Source: Streptomyces sp. H39-S7 (GTDB taxonomy: Bacteria > Actinomycetota > Actinomycetes > Streptomycetales > Streptomycetaceae). Taken from it: DNA of 64,000 nucleotides. The stretch lies in assembly GCF_027158205.1 (NCBI RefSeq), contig NZ_JAPVLU010000018.1:116532-180531 (forward strand). The letters are read 5' to 3'. Shown one piece after another: positions 27,837 to 35,080 of this stretch. The position numbers and the translations under genes were made by a program. A model generated the notes under the pieces. It saw nothing but the letters and a program-made list of their open reading frames with translations. It searched no databases and was not told the DNA's origin. Numbering within the stretch: position 1 is the stretch's first letter; each line of letters begins with the position of its first letter.

Positions 27837-27905
27837 CACCTGGCCCCTGGGCTTATGCCCCGGCCGGGTGCGACCATCAACCCCGGGCCGCACATTTATG
27901 CCTAT

Positions 27906-27938
27906 GGCCCCATCGCTGCGATAATCAGCGGTGGGGCC
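27906..27938 (+). promoter_or_regulatory. Inverted repeat in the leuB-ilvE gap
   Basis: GGCCCCATCGCTG (27906-27918) and CAGCGGTGGGGCC (27926-27938) pair over 13 positions with one wobble and a 7-base loop. It may terminate leuB or lie in the ilvE leader; no T-run follows. The choice cannot be made from sequence. Confidence 0.45.
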
Positions 27939-28022
27939 GCTGTGCGAGGGGAAACTCGGACGTCCAAGCACTGGGACGGCGGGTGCGGTCCGCCATGACC
28001 TCACGGTGAAGGACACGCAGAC

Positions 28023-29108
28023 ATGACGACGCCCACGATCGAGCTCAAGCCTTCCTCGCACCCGCTGTCCGACGCGGAGCGCGAGGCGATCCTCTCCAAG
28101 CCCGGGTTCGGCCGCCACTTCACCGACAACATGGTGACGATCCGGTGGACCGAGGGCCGTGGCTGGCACGACGCGCAGCTCGTGCCGTACGCCCCGCTCT
28201 CCATCGACCCGGCCAACATGACGCTGCACTACGCGCAGACGATCTTCGAGGGCCTGAAGGCGTACCGCCAGCCCGACGGCACGGTCGCCACCTTCCGCCC
28301 CGAGGCCAACGCCAAGCGCTTCCAGGACTCCGCGCGCCGGCTGGCCATGCCCGAGCTGCCGATCGAGACGTTCATCGAGGCCGTCGACGCGATCGTCGGC
28401 CAGGACAAGGCGTGGGTGCCCGCCGCCGGCGAGCAGTCGCTCTACCTGCGTCCCTTCATGTTCGCCACCGAGGTCGGGCTGGGCGTCAAGCCCGCCAACG
28501 AATACCTCTTCATGGTGATCGCCTCGCCGGCCGGCGCCTACTTCGCGGGTGGCGTGAAGCCGGTCTCCGTCTGGCTCTCCGAGGAGTACGTGCGCGCCGC
28601 GCCCGGCGGCACCGGCGCGGCGAAGGCGGGCGGCAACTACGCCGCGTCCCTCGTCGCCCAGGCCCAGGCCATCGAGCACGGCTGCGACCAGGTCGTCTGG
28701 CTGGACGCGATCGAGCGCAGCTGGATCGAGGAGATGGGGGGCATGAACCTCTACTTCGTGTCCGGCACCAAGATCCTCACCCCCGCCCTCACCGGCTCGC
28801 TGCTCCCCGGCATCACCCGCGACTCGCTGCTGCGGATCGCCGCCGACCTGGGGTACGAGGTCAGCGAGGGCCGGATCTCCGTCGAGGACTGGAAGCGCGG
28901 CTGCGCCGACGGCTCCATCACCGAGGTCTTCGCGTGCGGCACCGCCGCCGTGATCACCCCCGTCGGCTCGGTCAAGTCCACCCGCGCCGACTGGACCGTC
29001 GCCGACGGCAACCCCGGCGAGGTGACGATGAAGCTGCGCGAAGCGCTGCTGGCCATCCAGACCGGCACAGCCCCGGACCACCACGGCTGGATGCACCAGC
29101 TGGGCTGA
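28023..29108 (+). CDS. ilvE: Branched-chain amino acid aminotransferase
   Basis: 361 residues, fold-type IV PLP enzyme. Catalyses the last step of Ile, Val and Leu synthesis and the first step of their degradation. The PLP lysine is K201 in AAKAGGNYAASL; the motifs LRPFMFATE, EEMGGMNLYFV and EVFACGTAAVITPVG are present. The ATG at 28023 is preceded by GAAGGACACGCAGAC. It is followed by an 18-bp perfect terminator. Confidence 0.97.
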   Translation: MTTPTIELKPSSHPLSDAEREAILSKPGFGRHFTDNMVTIRWTEGRGWHDAQLVPYAPLSIDPANMTLHYAQTIFEGLKAYRQPDGTVATFRPEANAKRFQDSARRLAMPELPIETFIEAVDAIVGQDKAWVPAAGEQSLYLRPFMFATEVGLGVKPANEYLFMVIASPAGAYFAGGVKPVSVWLSEEYVRAAPGGTGAAKAGGNYAASLVAQAQAIEHGCDQVVWLDAIERSWIEEMGGMNLYFVSGTKILTPALTGSLLPGITRDSLLRIAADLGYEVSEGRISVEDWKRGCADGSITEVFACGTAAVITPVGSVKSTRADWTVADGNPGEVTMKLREALLAIQTGTAPDHHGWMHQLG

Positions 29109-29133
29109 CGCCCGCGTCGTCTCTTTCACCGAG

Positions 29134-29173
29134 CGCCCGCGTCCGGTCCCTTCCCAGGGACCGGACGCGGGCG
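29134..29173 (+). terminator. ilvE terminator
   Basis: An 18-bp perfect stem (29134-29151 with 29156-29173) with a TCCC loop, 25 bp after the ilvE stop. It also insulates the following operon from read-through. Confidence 0.85.
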
Positions 29174-29199
29174 TTCTGCGTTGTCGACGGCACGTTCGT

Positions 29200-29291
29200 T
29201 TGAGTGGCGCTCAATACTTCTTGGCATGGCGTACAGCTCATGTGGCTCATGTTTTCCGGAACACGGTTGTCTTGTTAGAGTGGCGTTCTAA
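29200..29291 (+). promoter_or_regulatory. Twin TetR-type operators before the urease-like operon
   Basis: TTGAGTGGCGCTCAA (29200-29214) and TTAGAGTGGCGTTCTAA (29275-29291) are both perfect inverted repeats in their arms and share the core (T/A)GAGTGGCG(C/T)TC(A/T), 76 bp apart. The shape resembles common TetR operators (GAACGnCGTTC). The second site overlaps the likely promoter core (TTGTCT at 29267, TAATTC at 29289) and lies 30 bp before the first gene. The operon encodes a TetR protein at 32795. Confidence 0.65.
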
Positions 29292-29320
29292 TTCCTCATG
29301 ACCTTGCCGGGAGGCGCACC

Positions 29321-30019
29321 GTGCGACTGACCCCGACCGAGCGGGACCGCCTCCTGCTGTTCGGTGCCGCCGAGCTGGCTCGGGCCCGCCGGGCGCGCGG
29401 CCTGCGGCTGAACGTGCCGGAGGCGACCGCGCTGATCGCCGACGCCGTCTGCGAGGCGGCCAGGGACGGCCGCCGGCTGGCCGAGGCCATCGCGGCGGCG
29501 CAGGCCGTCCTCGGGCCGGAGGACGTGCTGCCGGGAGTGGCCGACGTGGTCAGGGAGGTGCACGTCGAGGCGGTCTTCGACGACGGCTCCCGGCTCGCGG
29601 TCGTCACCGATCCGATCGGCGGCGCGTCCATGGGCGACGGTGCCCCCGGCGCCATCCTGACCGGCCCGGCGGTCGCGGAGCGGGCTCCGTCCGTGACGCT
29701 GACCGTGCACAACACCGCGAGCGTGCCGGTCAGCGTCACCTCGCACTTCCACTTCTTCGAGGCCAACCCGCGCTTGGACTTCGACCGTTCCGCCGCGTAC
29801 GGCATGCGGCTCGCCGTCCCGGCGGGATCGTCGGTGCGCTTCGGCCCGGGGGAGTCCGCGCCGGTGGGCCTGGTGCCGATCGGCGGTGCGCGGGTCGCGA
29901 TCGGCTTCGCGGGGCTGGTCGACGGCCCGCTGGACGCGCCTGGCGCCCGCGAGGAGGCCCTGCGCAGGGCCGCCGCCTGCGGCTATCTGGGCACCCACAT
30001 CCCGTTGGAGGGCTCATGA
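29321..30019 (+). CDS. Urease-like gamma/beta fusion subunit
   Basis: 232 residues. Residues 1-100 match UreA (LTPTERDRLLLFGAAELARARRARGLRLN) and residues about 105-225 match UreB (TVHNTASVPVSVTSHFHFFEANPRLDFDR). A fused gamma/beta chain is known in several bacteria. The GTG at 29321 follows GGGAGG. It overlaps the alpha subunit gene by 4 bp (ATGA), so translation is coupled. None of the nickel-insertion genes ureD, ureE, ureF and ureG is nearby, so if this enzyme needs nickel it must borrow chaperones from another locus. See the alpha subunit for why I call it urease-like. Confidence 0.9.
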   Translation: MRLTPTERDRLLLFGAAELARARRARGLRLNVPEATALIADAVCEAARDGRRLAEAIAAAQAVLGPEDVLPGVADVVREVHVEAVFDDGSRLAVVTDPIGGASMGDGAPGAILTGPAVAERAPSVTLTVHNTASVPVSVTSHFHFFEANPRLDFDRSAAYGMRLAVPAGSSVRFGPGESAPVGLVPIGGARVAIGFAGLVDGPLDAPGAREEALRRAAACGYLGTHIPLEGS

Positions 30020-31707
30020 CCGGGATCGATCCGCGCGAGTACGTGGCGGTGCACGGCCCGCGTGCCGGGGACCGGGTGCGGCTGGGTGACTCCGGGCTCG
30101 TCGTCCGCGTCGAGTCCGACGCGCAGCTGCCGGGTGATGAGTTCCTGGCCGGGTTCGGCAAGACCGCTCGTGACGGGATGCACCTCAAGGCCGCCGCTGT
30201 CCGGGACACCTGTGATGTCGTGATCAGCAATGTGGTGGTGATCGATGCGGTGCTCGGTATCCGCAAGGTGTCCATCGGCATCCGCGAGGGCCGGATCTGC
30301 TCGATCGGCCGGGCGGGCAACCCTGACACCCTCGACAGGGTCGATGTGGTCGTCGGGACCGGCACGAGCATCGTGTCGGGTGAGGGTCTGATCGCGACGG
30401 CCGGCTCGGTGGACACGCACGTGCACCTGTTGTCGCCGCGGATCATGGAGGCTTCGCTGGCCTCGGGTGTCACCACGATCATCGGCCAGGAGTTCGGTCC
30501 GGTGTGGGGGGTGGGGGTGAACTCGCCGTGGGCGTTGCGGCATGCGTTCAACGCCTTCGATGCGTGGCCGGTCAACATCGGCTTCCTGGCCCGTGGTTCC
30601 TCCTCAGACCCGGCCCCGCTGGTCGAGGCGCTTGTCGAGGGCGGCGCCTCCGGCTTCAAGGTCCATGAGGACATGGGTGCGCACACCCGGGCGCTGGACA
30701 CCGCGCTGCGTGTCGCGGAGGAGCATGACGTGCAGGTGGCGCTGCACAGTGACGGGTTGAACGAGTGCCTGTCGGTGGAGGACACGCTGTCGGTCCTGGA
30801 CGGCCGGACGATTCATGCCTTCCATATCGAGGGCTGCGGCGGCGGGCACGTGCCCAACGTCCTGAAGATGGCGGGGGTGCGCAACGTCATCGGCTCGTCG
30901 ACCAACCCGACGCTGCCGTTCGGGCGGGACGCGGTCGCCGAGCACTACGGCATGATCGTCTCGGTCCATGACCTGAAGACGGACCTGCCGGGCGACGCGG
31001 CGATGGCCCGCGACCGGATCCGGGCCGGGACGATGGGCGCCGAGGACGTCCTGCACGACCTGGGCGCGATCGGCATCACCTCCTCCGACGCGCAAGGGAT
31101 GGGCCGCGCGGGCGAGACCGTGCGCCGCACGTTCCAGATGGCCGGGAAGATGAAGGCCGAACGCGGGCCGATGCAGGGCGACGGACCCGCGGACGACAAC
31201 GGGCGGGTGCTGCGCTACATCGCCAAGCTCACCATCAATCCGGCCATCGCCCATGGCCTTGCCCACGAGATCGGCTCGCTGGAGGTCGGCAAGCTCGCGG
31301 ACATCGTGTTGTGGAAGCCGCAGTACTTCGGCGCCAAGCCGCAGATGGTCCTGAAGTCGGGCTTTCCCGCCTACGGCGTCACCGGCGACCCCAACGCCGC
31401 CACCGACGACTGCGAACCTCTCGTCATCGGCCCGCTGTTCGGGGCGCACGGCGCGACCGCGGCCGACCTGTCCGTCGCCTTCGTGGCCCGCGCGGCGGTC
31501 GAGTCCGCGGACGACCGGATGCCGACCCGGCGCCGCCGGGTCGCGGTACGCGGCACCCGCGGCATCGGCCCCGCCGACCTGCGGTTCAACTCCCGCACCG
31601 GCCAGGTCGACGTGAACGGCGACACCGGCCTGGTCACCCTCGACGGTGACCCGCTGCGCTCGGAACCCGCCGACCAGGTGTCCCTCAACCGCCTGTACTT
31701 CTTGTGA
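30016..31707 (+). CDS. Divergent urease-like alpha subunit (amidohydrolase superfamily)
   Basis: 563 residues, full UreC length. All bimetal ligands of urease are kept: H135 and H137 (DTHVH), K215 for carbamylation (GFKVHED, with substrate His H217), H244 (ALHSD), H270 (FHIEG) and D358 (SSDAQ). But the mobile flap, normally MVCHHLD with the conserved Cys, reads SVHDLK: V317 replaces Cys, H318 remains, D319 replaces the next His. The loop after GVTT is also changed to GQEFGPVWGVGVNSPW and is about four residues shorter than in Klebsiella urease (remembered sequence). So it is likely a metal-dependent hydrolase, with altered substrate choice. Next door is agmatine deiminase, whose product is a mono-substituted urea. 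Plain urease activity remains possible. Confidence 0.85.
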   Translation: MTGIDPREYVAVHGPRAGDRVRLGDSGLVVRVESDAQLPGDEFLAGFGKTARDGMHLKAAAVRDTCDVVISNVVVIDAVLGIRKVSIGIREGRICSIGRAGNPDTLDRVDVVVGTGTSIVSGEGLIATAGSVDTHVHLLSPRIMEASLASGVTTIIGQEFGPVWGVGVNSPWALRHAFNAFDAWPVNIGFLARGSSSDPAPLVEALVEGGASGFKVHEDMGAHTRALDTALRVAEEHDVQVALHSDGLNECLSVEDTLSVLDGRTIHAFHIEGCGGGHVPNVLKMAGVRNVIGSSTNPTLPFGRDAVAEHYGMIVSVHDLKTDLPGDAAMARDRIRAGTMGAEDVLHDLGAIGITSSDAQGMGRAGETVRRTFQMAGKMKAERGPMQGDGPADDNGRVLRYIAKLTINPAIAHGLAHEIGSLEVGKLADIVLWKPQYFGAKPQMVLKSGFPAYGVTGDPNAATDDCEPLVIGPLFGAHGATAADLSVAFVARAAVESADDRMPTRRRRVAVRGTRGIGPADLRFNSRTGQVDVNGDTGLVTLDGDPLRSEPADQVSLNRLYFL

Positions 31708-31724
31708 CAAGGACCCGCACACCC

Positions 31725-32759
31725 ATGATGAACACCCCCGCCGCCGACGGCTTCCGGATGCCCGCCGAATGGGCCCCGCACGCCCGCACGTGGATGGCGC
31801 TGCCGTCCCCCAACTCCACGTTCGCGGACGGCGAGGACCTCGACGCCTCCCGCCGCGCCTGGGCCGAGGTCGCGCGCACCATCAGCCGCTACGAGCCGGT
31901 CACCGTCCTTACCACGCCCGGTGACGGAGACGCGGCCCGCGCGTTGCTCGGCAGCCGGGTCGATGTCGTGGAGCAGCCGCTCAACGACGCGTGGATGCGC
32001 GACATGGGCCCGACGTTCCTGGTCCGTGACGGCGAACTGGCCGCCGCGAACTGGGTGTTCAACGGCTGGGGCGGCCAGGAGTGGGCGCAGTGGGACCTGG
32101 ACTCCCAGGTCGGAGCGAAGGTCGCCGAGCTGGCCGGCGCCCGCGGCTACGCCTCGGCGCTGGTCAACGAGGGCGGCGGCATCCATGTCGACGGCGAGGG
32201 CACCGTGCTGCTCACCGAGACCGTCCAGCTCGACCCGGGCCGCAACCCCGGGTGGACGAAGGAGCGGGTGGAGGAGGAGCTGCACGCCCACCTCGGGACG
32301 ACAAAGGCCATCTGGCTGCCGCGCGGGCTGACCGCCGACTACGGGCTCTTCGGCACCCGTGGACATGTCGACATCCTGGCCGCGTTCGTCCGGCCCGGCA
32401 CGGTCGTCGTCCACAGCCAGCAGGACCCGTCCCACCCGGACCACGCGGTGTCGCAGGAGACGATCAAGCTGCTCGGCGCTTCCACCGACGCGCGCGGCCG
32501 CGCCCTGGAGGTCGTCGAGCTGCCCGCTCCCTCGGCCACCGGGGAGGACGGCGAACTGGTCGACTATTCTTACGTCAACCACTACCTGTGCAACGGCGCC
32601 GTCGTGCTGTGCTCCTTCGACGACCCGGCCGACCGGGTCAACGCGGAGATTTTCGGCCGGCTCTTCCCCGAGCGGGAAGTGGTCCTCGTCGAGGCCCGCA
32701 CGATCTTCGCGCACGGCGGCGGCATCCACTGCATCACGCAACAGCAGCCCCAGGTGTGA
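31725..32759 (+). CDS. aguA: Agmatine deiminase (PPAD family)
   Basis: 344 residues, five-bladed pentein fold. Converts agmatine to N-carbamoylputrescine and ammonia. The substrate and catalytic positions are visible: WMRDMGPTF (about 90-98), EGGGIHVDGEGT, GHVD (in GTRGHVDILAAF), and the nucleophilic Cys C336 in HGGGIHCITQQQP. The ATG at 31725 has AAGGA upstream; a GTG at 31704 overlaps the previous stop and is less likely. It is the third gene of the operon, 17 bp after the urease-like alpha subunit. No N-carbamoylputrescine amidase (nitrilase type, aguB) lies in the window. Confidence 0.9.
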   Translation: MMNTPAADGFRMPAEWAPHARTWMALPSPNSTFADGEDLDASRRAWAEVARTISRYEPVTVLTTPGDGDAARALLGSRVDVVEQPLNDAWMRDMGPTFLVRDGELAAANWVFNGWGGQEWAQWDLDSQVGAKVAELAGARGYASALVNEGGGIHVDGEGTVLLTETVQLDPGRNPGWTKERVEEELHAHLGTTKAIWLPRGLTADYGLFGTRGHVDILAAFVRPGTVVVHSQQDPSHPDHAVSQETIKLLGASTDARGRALEVVELPAPSATGEDGELVDYSYVNHYLCNGAVVLCSFDDPADRVNAEIFGRLFPEREVVLVEARTIFAHGGGIHCITQQQPQV

Positions 32760-32794
32760 ACCGAGCGCGGCCCAGGGACGAGTCGGAGGACGCG

Positions 32795-33406
32795 GTGACC
32801 GGACAAGCCCGGGCCAGGCGGCGGCTCAAGCAGCCCCGCGAACTGGTGATGGCCGCCGCGATGACGGCCATCGCGGAGCACGGGCTGGCCGAGCTCACCC
32901 TCGCCGGCCTCGGCCGCGAGGTCGGTATGAGCAGCGGCCACGTCCTCTACTACTTCGGCAGCAAGGACGAGCTGCTGCTGCAGACCCTGGAGTGGAGCGA
33001 GGAACAGCTCGGCGCCCAGCGCCGCGCCCTGCTCTCCCGCCCGCTGCCCGCCCGCGAGCGGCTCGACCTGATCGTCGACCACTACCTCGCCGACGGCCAC
33101 CGCGATCCGCACTGGGTGCTGTGGTCCGAGGTCTGGACCCGCTCCCAACTCGGCGAGGAGGGTCTGCAACGGCAGCTCTCCCTGGAACTGGCCTGGCACC
33201 GGGACCTGGTGGCGCTGCTCGCCGAGGGCATCTCCCGCGGCGAGTTCCGTGCCACCGACCCCGAACGGTTCTCCGTCCGGCTCCGCGCGCTGCTGGACGG
33301 CTTCGGCACCCACCTCGTCGTCGGCCTCCCCGGCACGGACCGCGAAGCGGTCCTCGGCCACGTGCGGGAGTTCCTCCAGGACGGACTGCTCGCGCCCACC
33401 GCGTGA
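32795..33406 (+). CDS. TetR family transcriptional regulator
   Basis: 203 residues. The N-terminal HTH is LAGLGREVGMSSGHVLYYFGSKDELL; the C-terminal ligand domain resembles BetI/AcrR-like proteins (TetR_C_6 type). The GTG at 32795 has GGAGGA 4 bases upstream. It lies inside the operon 35 bp after agmatine deiminase and 60 bp before the transporter, so it probably controls its own operon through the two inverted repeats at 29200-29291. The inducer could be agmatine, a carbamoyl-polyamine or the transported compound. Confidence 0.9.
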   Translation: MTGQARARRRLKQPRELVMAAAMTAIAEHGLAELTLAGLGREVGMSSGHVLYYFGSKDELLLQTLEWSEEQLGAQRRALLSRPLPARERLDLIVDHYLADGHRDPHWVLWSEVWTRSQLGEEGLQRQLSLELAWHRDLVALLAEGISRGEFRATDPERFSVRLRALLDGFGTHLVVGLPGTDREAVLGHVREFLQDGLLAPTA

Positions 33407-33466
33407 GCCGGCGCTGCCGGAGGCGCCCTTGCGGGGGAACGGGTCATTCCGGCACGGTCGTTGACC

Positions 33467-34804
33467 ATGGGCACCCCGGGACGCGTCGACGGACAGCAGC
33501 ACTGGAAGAAGATCTGGGTCGGCTCGGCCGGCAACATGGTCGAGTGGTTCGACTGGTTCGTGTACGCGACGTTCGCGACGTACTTCGCGGCCTCGTTCTT
33601 CCCCAAGGGGGACGAGACCGCCCAGATGCTGAACACCATGGGCATCTTCGCGGTCGGCTTCTTCATGCGGCCGGTGGGCGGCTGGCTGCTCGGACGGATC
33701 GCTGACCGCAAGGGCCGAAAGGCCGCGCTGACGCTCTCGGTCTCCCTGATGTCGGCGAGCGCCGTGCTGATCGCGGCGGCCCCCACGTACGCGGTCGCCG
33801 GGTACGGCGGCGCGGGCGTCCTGCTGGTGGCGCGACTGCTCCAGGGCCTGTCGGTGGGCGGCGAGTACGCGGCGAGCGCCACGTACCTGACGGAGGCGTC
33901 CGCGCCGGGCCGCCGGGGCTTCGCCTCCAGCTTCCAGTACGTGTCGATGACGGTCGGGCAGATCATCGGGCTCGGCCTGCAGATCATCCTCCAGCACACG
34001 ATGTCGGACAGCGCGCTGCACAGCTGGGGCTGGCGGATCCCGTTCATCGTCGGCGCCCTCGGCGCCGCGATCGTCTTCTACCTGCGGCGCAACATGCTGG
34101 AGACGGACGTCTACGAGGGCGCGTCCGCCGAAGCGGGCAACGCCGGGGAGGACCGTGGCACCCTGGCGGCGCTGTGGAAGCACCGGCGCGAGGCGTTCCT
34201 GGTCATGGCGCTCACGATGGGCGGCACCGTCGCGTACTACACGTACACCGTCTACCTCACGAAGTACCTGTCCAGCAGCGCGGGACTGCCCAAGCAGACC
34301 GCGACCCTGGTCAGCTTCTGCGCGCTGACGGTCTTCGCCTGCCTCCAGCCGCTCGCGGGAGCGCTGTCCGACCGCATCGGCCGCCGGCCCCTGCTGATCA
34401 CCTTCGCGGTCGGCTCGACCTTCCTCACCGTCCCGATCATGACGGCACTCCGGCACGTCAGCGGCTTCTGGTCGGCCCTCGGGCTGGCCCTGCTCGCGCT
34501 GGTGGTCGTCACCGGCTACACCTCGATCAACGCCTGCGTGAAGGCCGAGCTCTTCCCGACACACATCCGCGCCCTGGGCGTCGCCCTGCCCTACGCCCTG
34601 GCCAACGCCCTCTTCGGGGGCACCGCGGAATACGTCGCCCTGTGGTTCAAGAAGGGCGGCATCGAGTCCGGCTACTACTGGTACGTGGCGGGCTGCGCGG
34701 CCGTGTCGCTCGTCGTGTACCTGTCGATGCGCGAGACGCGGGAGATCGACCTGCACCGGGTGGGGCGCGACATGCCGGACCGTGAGCAAGCGCTCGCATC
34801 CTGA
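33467..34804 (+). CDS. MFS transporter, metabolite:H+ symporter (MHS) type
   Basis: 445 residues with 12 predicted membrane segments. The N-terminus GNMVEWFDWFVYATFATYFAASFFP, the loop motif GRIADRKGRKAA and LLQGLSVGGEYAAS are signatures of the MHS group (KgtP, ProP and ShiA relatives), which take up organic acids, betaines or similar small solutes with protons. The ATG at 33467 gives the normal N-terminus. It is last in the urease-like/agmatine deiminase operon, so its substrate is probably the compound that the operon breaks down; sequence alone does not name it. Confidence 0.9.
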   Translation: MGTPGRVDGQQHWKKIWVGSAGNMVEWFDWFVYATFATYFAASFFPKGDETAQMLNTMGIFAVGFFMRPVGGWLLGRIADRKGRKAALTLSVSLMSASAVLIAAAPTYAVAGYGGAGVLLVARLLQGLSVGGEYAASATYLTEASAPGRRGFASSFQYVSMTVGQIIGLGLQIILQHTMSDSALHSWGWRIPFIVGALGAAIVFYLRRNMLETDVYEGASAEAGNAGEDRGTLAALWKHRREAFLVMALTMGGTVAYYTYTVYLTKYLSSSAGLPKQTATLVSFCALTVFACLQPLAGALSDRIGRRPLLITFAVGSTFLTVPIMTALRHVSGFWSALGLALLALVVVTGYTSINACVKAELFPTHIRALGVALPYALANALFGGTAEYVALWFKKGGIESGYYWYVAGCAAVSLVVYLSMRETREIDLHRVGRDMPDREQALAS

Positions 34805-34846
34805 GACGGGGCGGAGCGCGGGGCGGGTCTGTGCCAGACTGCTGCC

Positions 34847-34906
34847 GTGCTCTCCAACGTCATCATTATGGACAGCGCACGCCGGTCCGCAGTGAGCGCC
34901 CCGTAG
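34847..34906 (+). CDS. cimA leader peptide (attenuation)
   Basis: A 19-codon frame starting at GTG encodes MLSNVIIMDSARRSAVSAP, with Leu, Val, Ile and Ile among the first seven residues. CAGACT (34835-34840) lies 6 bases before the GTG and there is no ribosome site, as for a leaderless start. GCACGC (34877-34882), shortly after the Val-Ile-Ile codons, can pair with GCGTGC (34942-34947) just before the terminator, the same plan as in the ilvB leader. CimA makes the isoleucine precursor, so control by Ile/Val/Leu supply makes sense. Confidence 0.65.
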   Translation: MLSNVIIMDSARRSAVSAP

Positions 34907-34950
34907 AAAACGTACGGCAGCGACCACCGTGTCCCAGACCCGCGTGCAGA

Positions 34951-34976
34951 CCTCTCGCATCCGCGAGGGGTTTTTT
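34951..34976 (+). terminator. cimA attenuator terminator
   Basis: CCTCTCGC pairs with GCGAGGGG (one G-T pair) around an ATCC loop, followed by six T residues. It lies 105 bp before the cimA ATG and 45 bp after the leader peptide stop. The GAGGGGTTTTTT tail is the same as in the ilvB attenuator. Confidence 0.85.
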
Positions 34977-35080
34977 CGTTTCCCGGCCCACCCACGCCGG
35001 ACGCGAAGCGCGAGGGATCATTGGGGGCAAGTGGAGACGGGTCTTCCGGTAACCACTCATCCGACAGGAGCCTCACCACC

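Noticed and set aside
27914..27925. GCGATAAT as a WhiG-type -10 box before ilvE
   Set aside because: Only part of GCCGATAA matches and the TAAA -35 element is missing at the right distance.
27855..27998. 48-codon frame upstream of ilvE with Ile-Ile codons, as a possible leader peptide
   Set aside because: It has no ribosome site, and no T-run terminator follows; the Ile codons are scattered.
29321..34804. A conventional ureolysis cluster
   Set aside because: Accessory genes ureD, ureE, ureF and ureG are absent and the flap Cys is replaced; I do not assign plain urease activity.
34907..35080. T-box riboswitch before cimA
   Set aside because: No T-box sequence (AGGGTGG type) or specifier stem could be found; the leader peptide with terminator explains the layout better.
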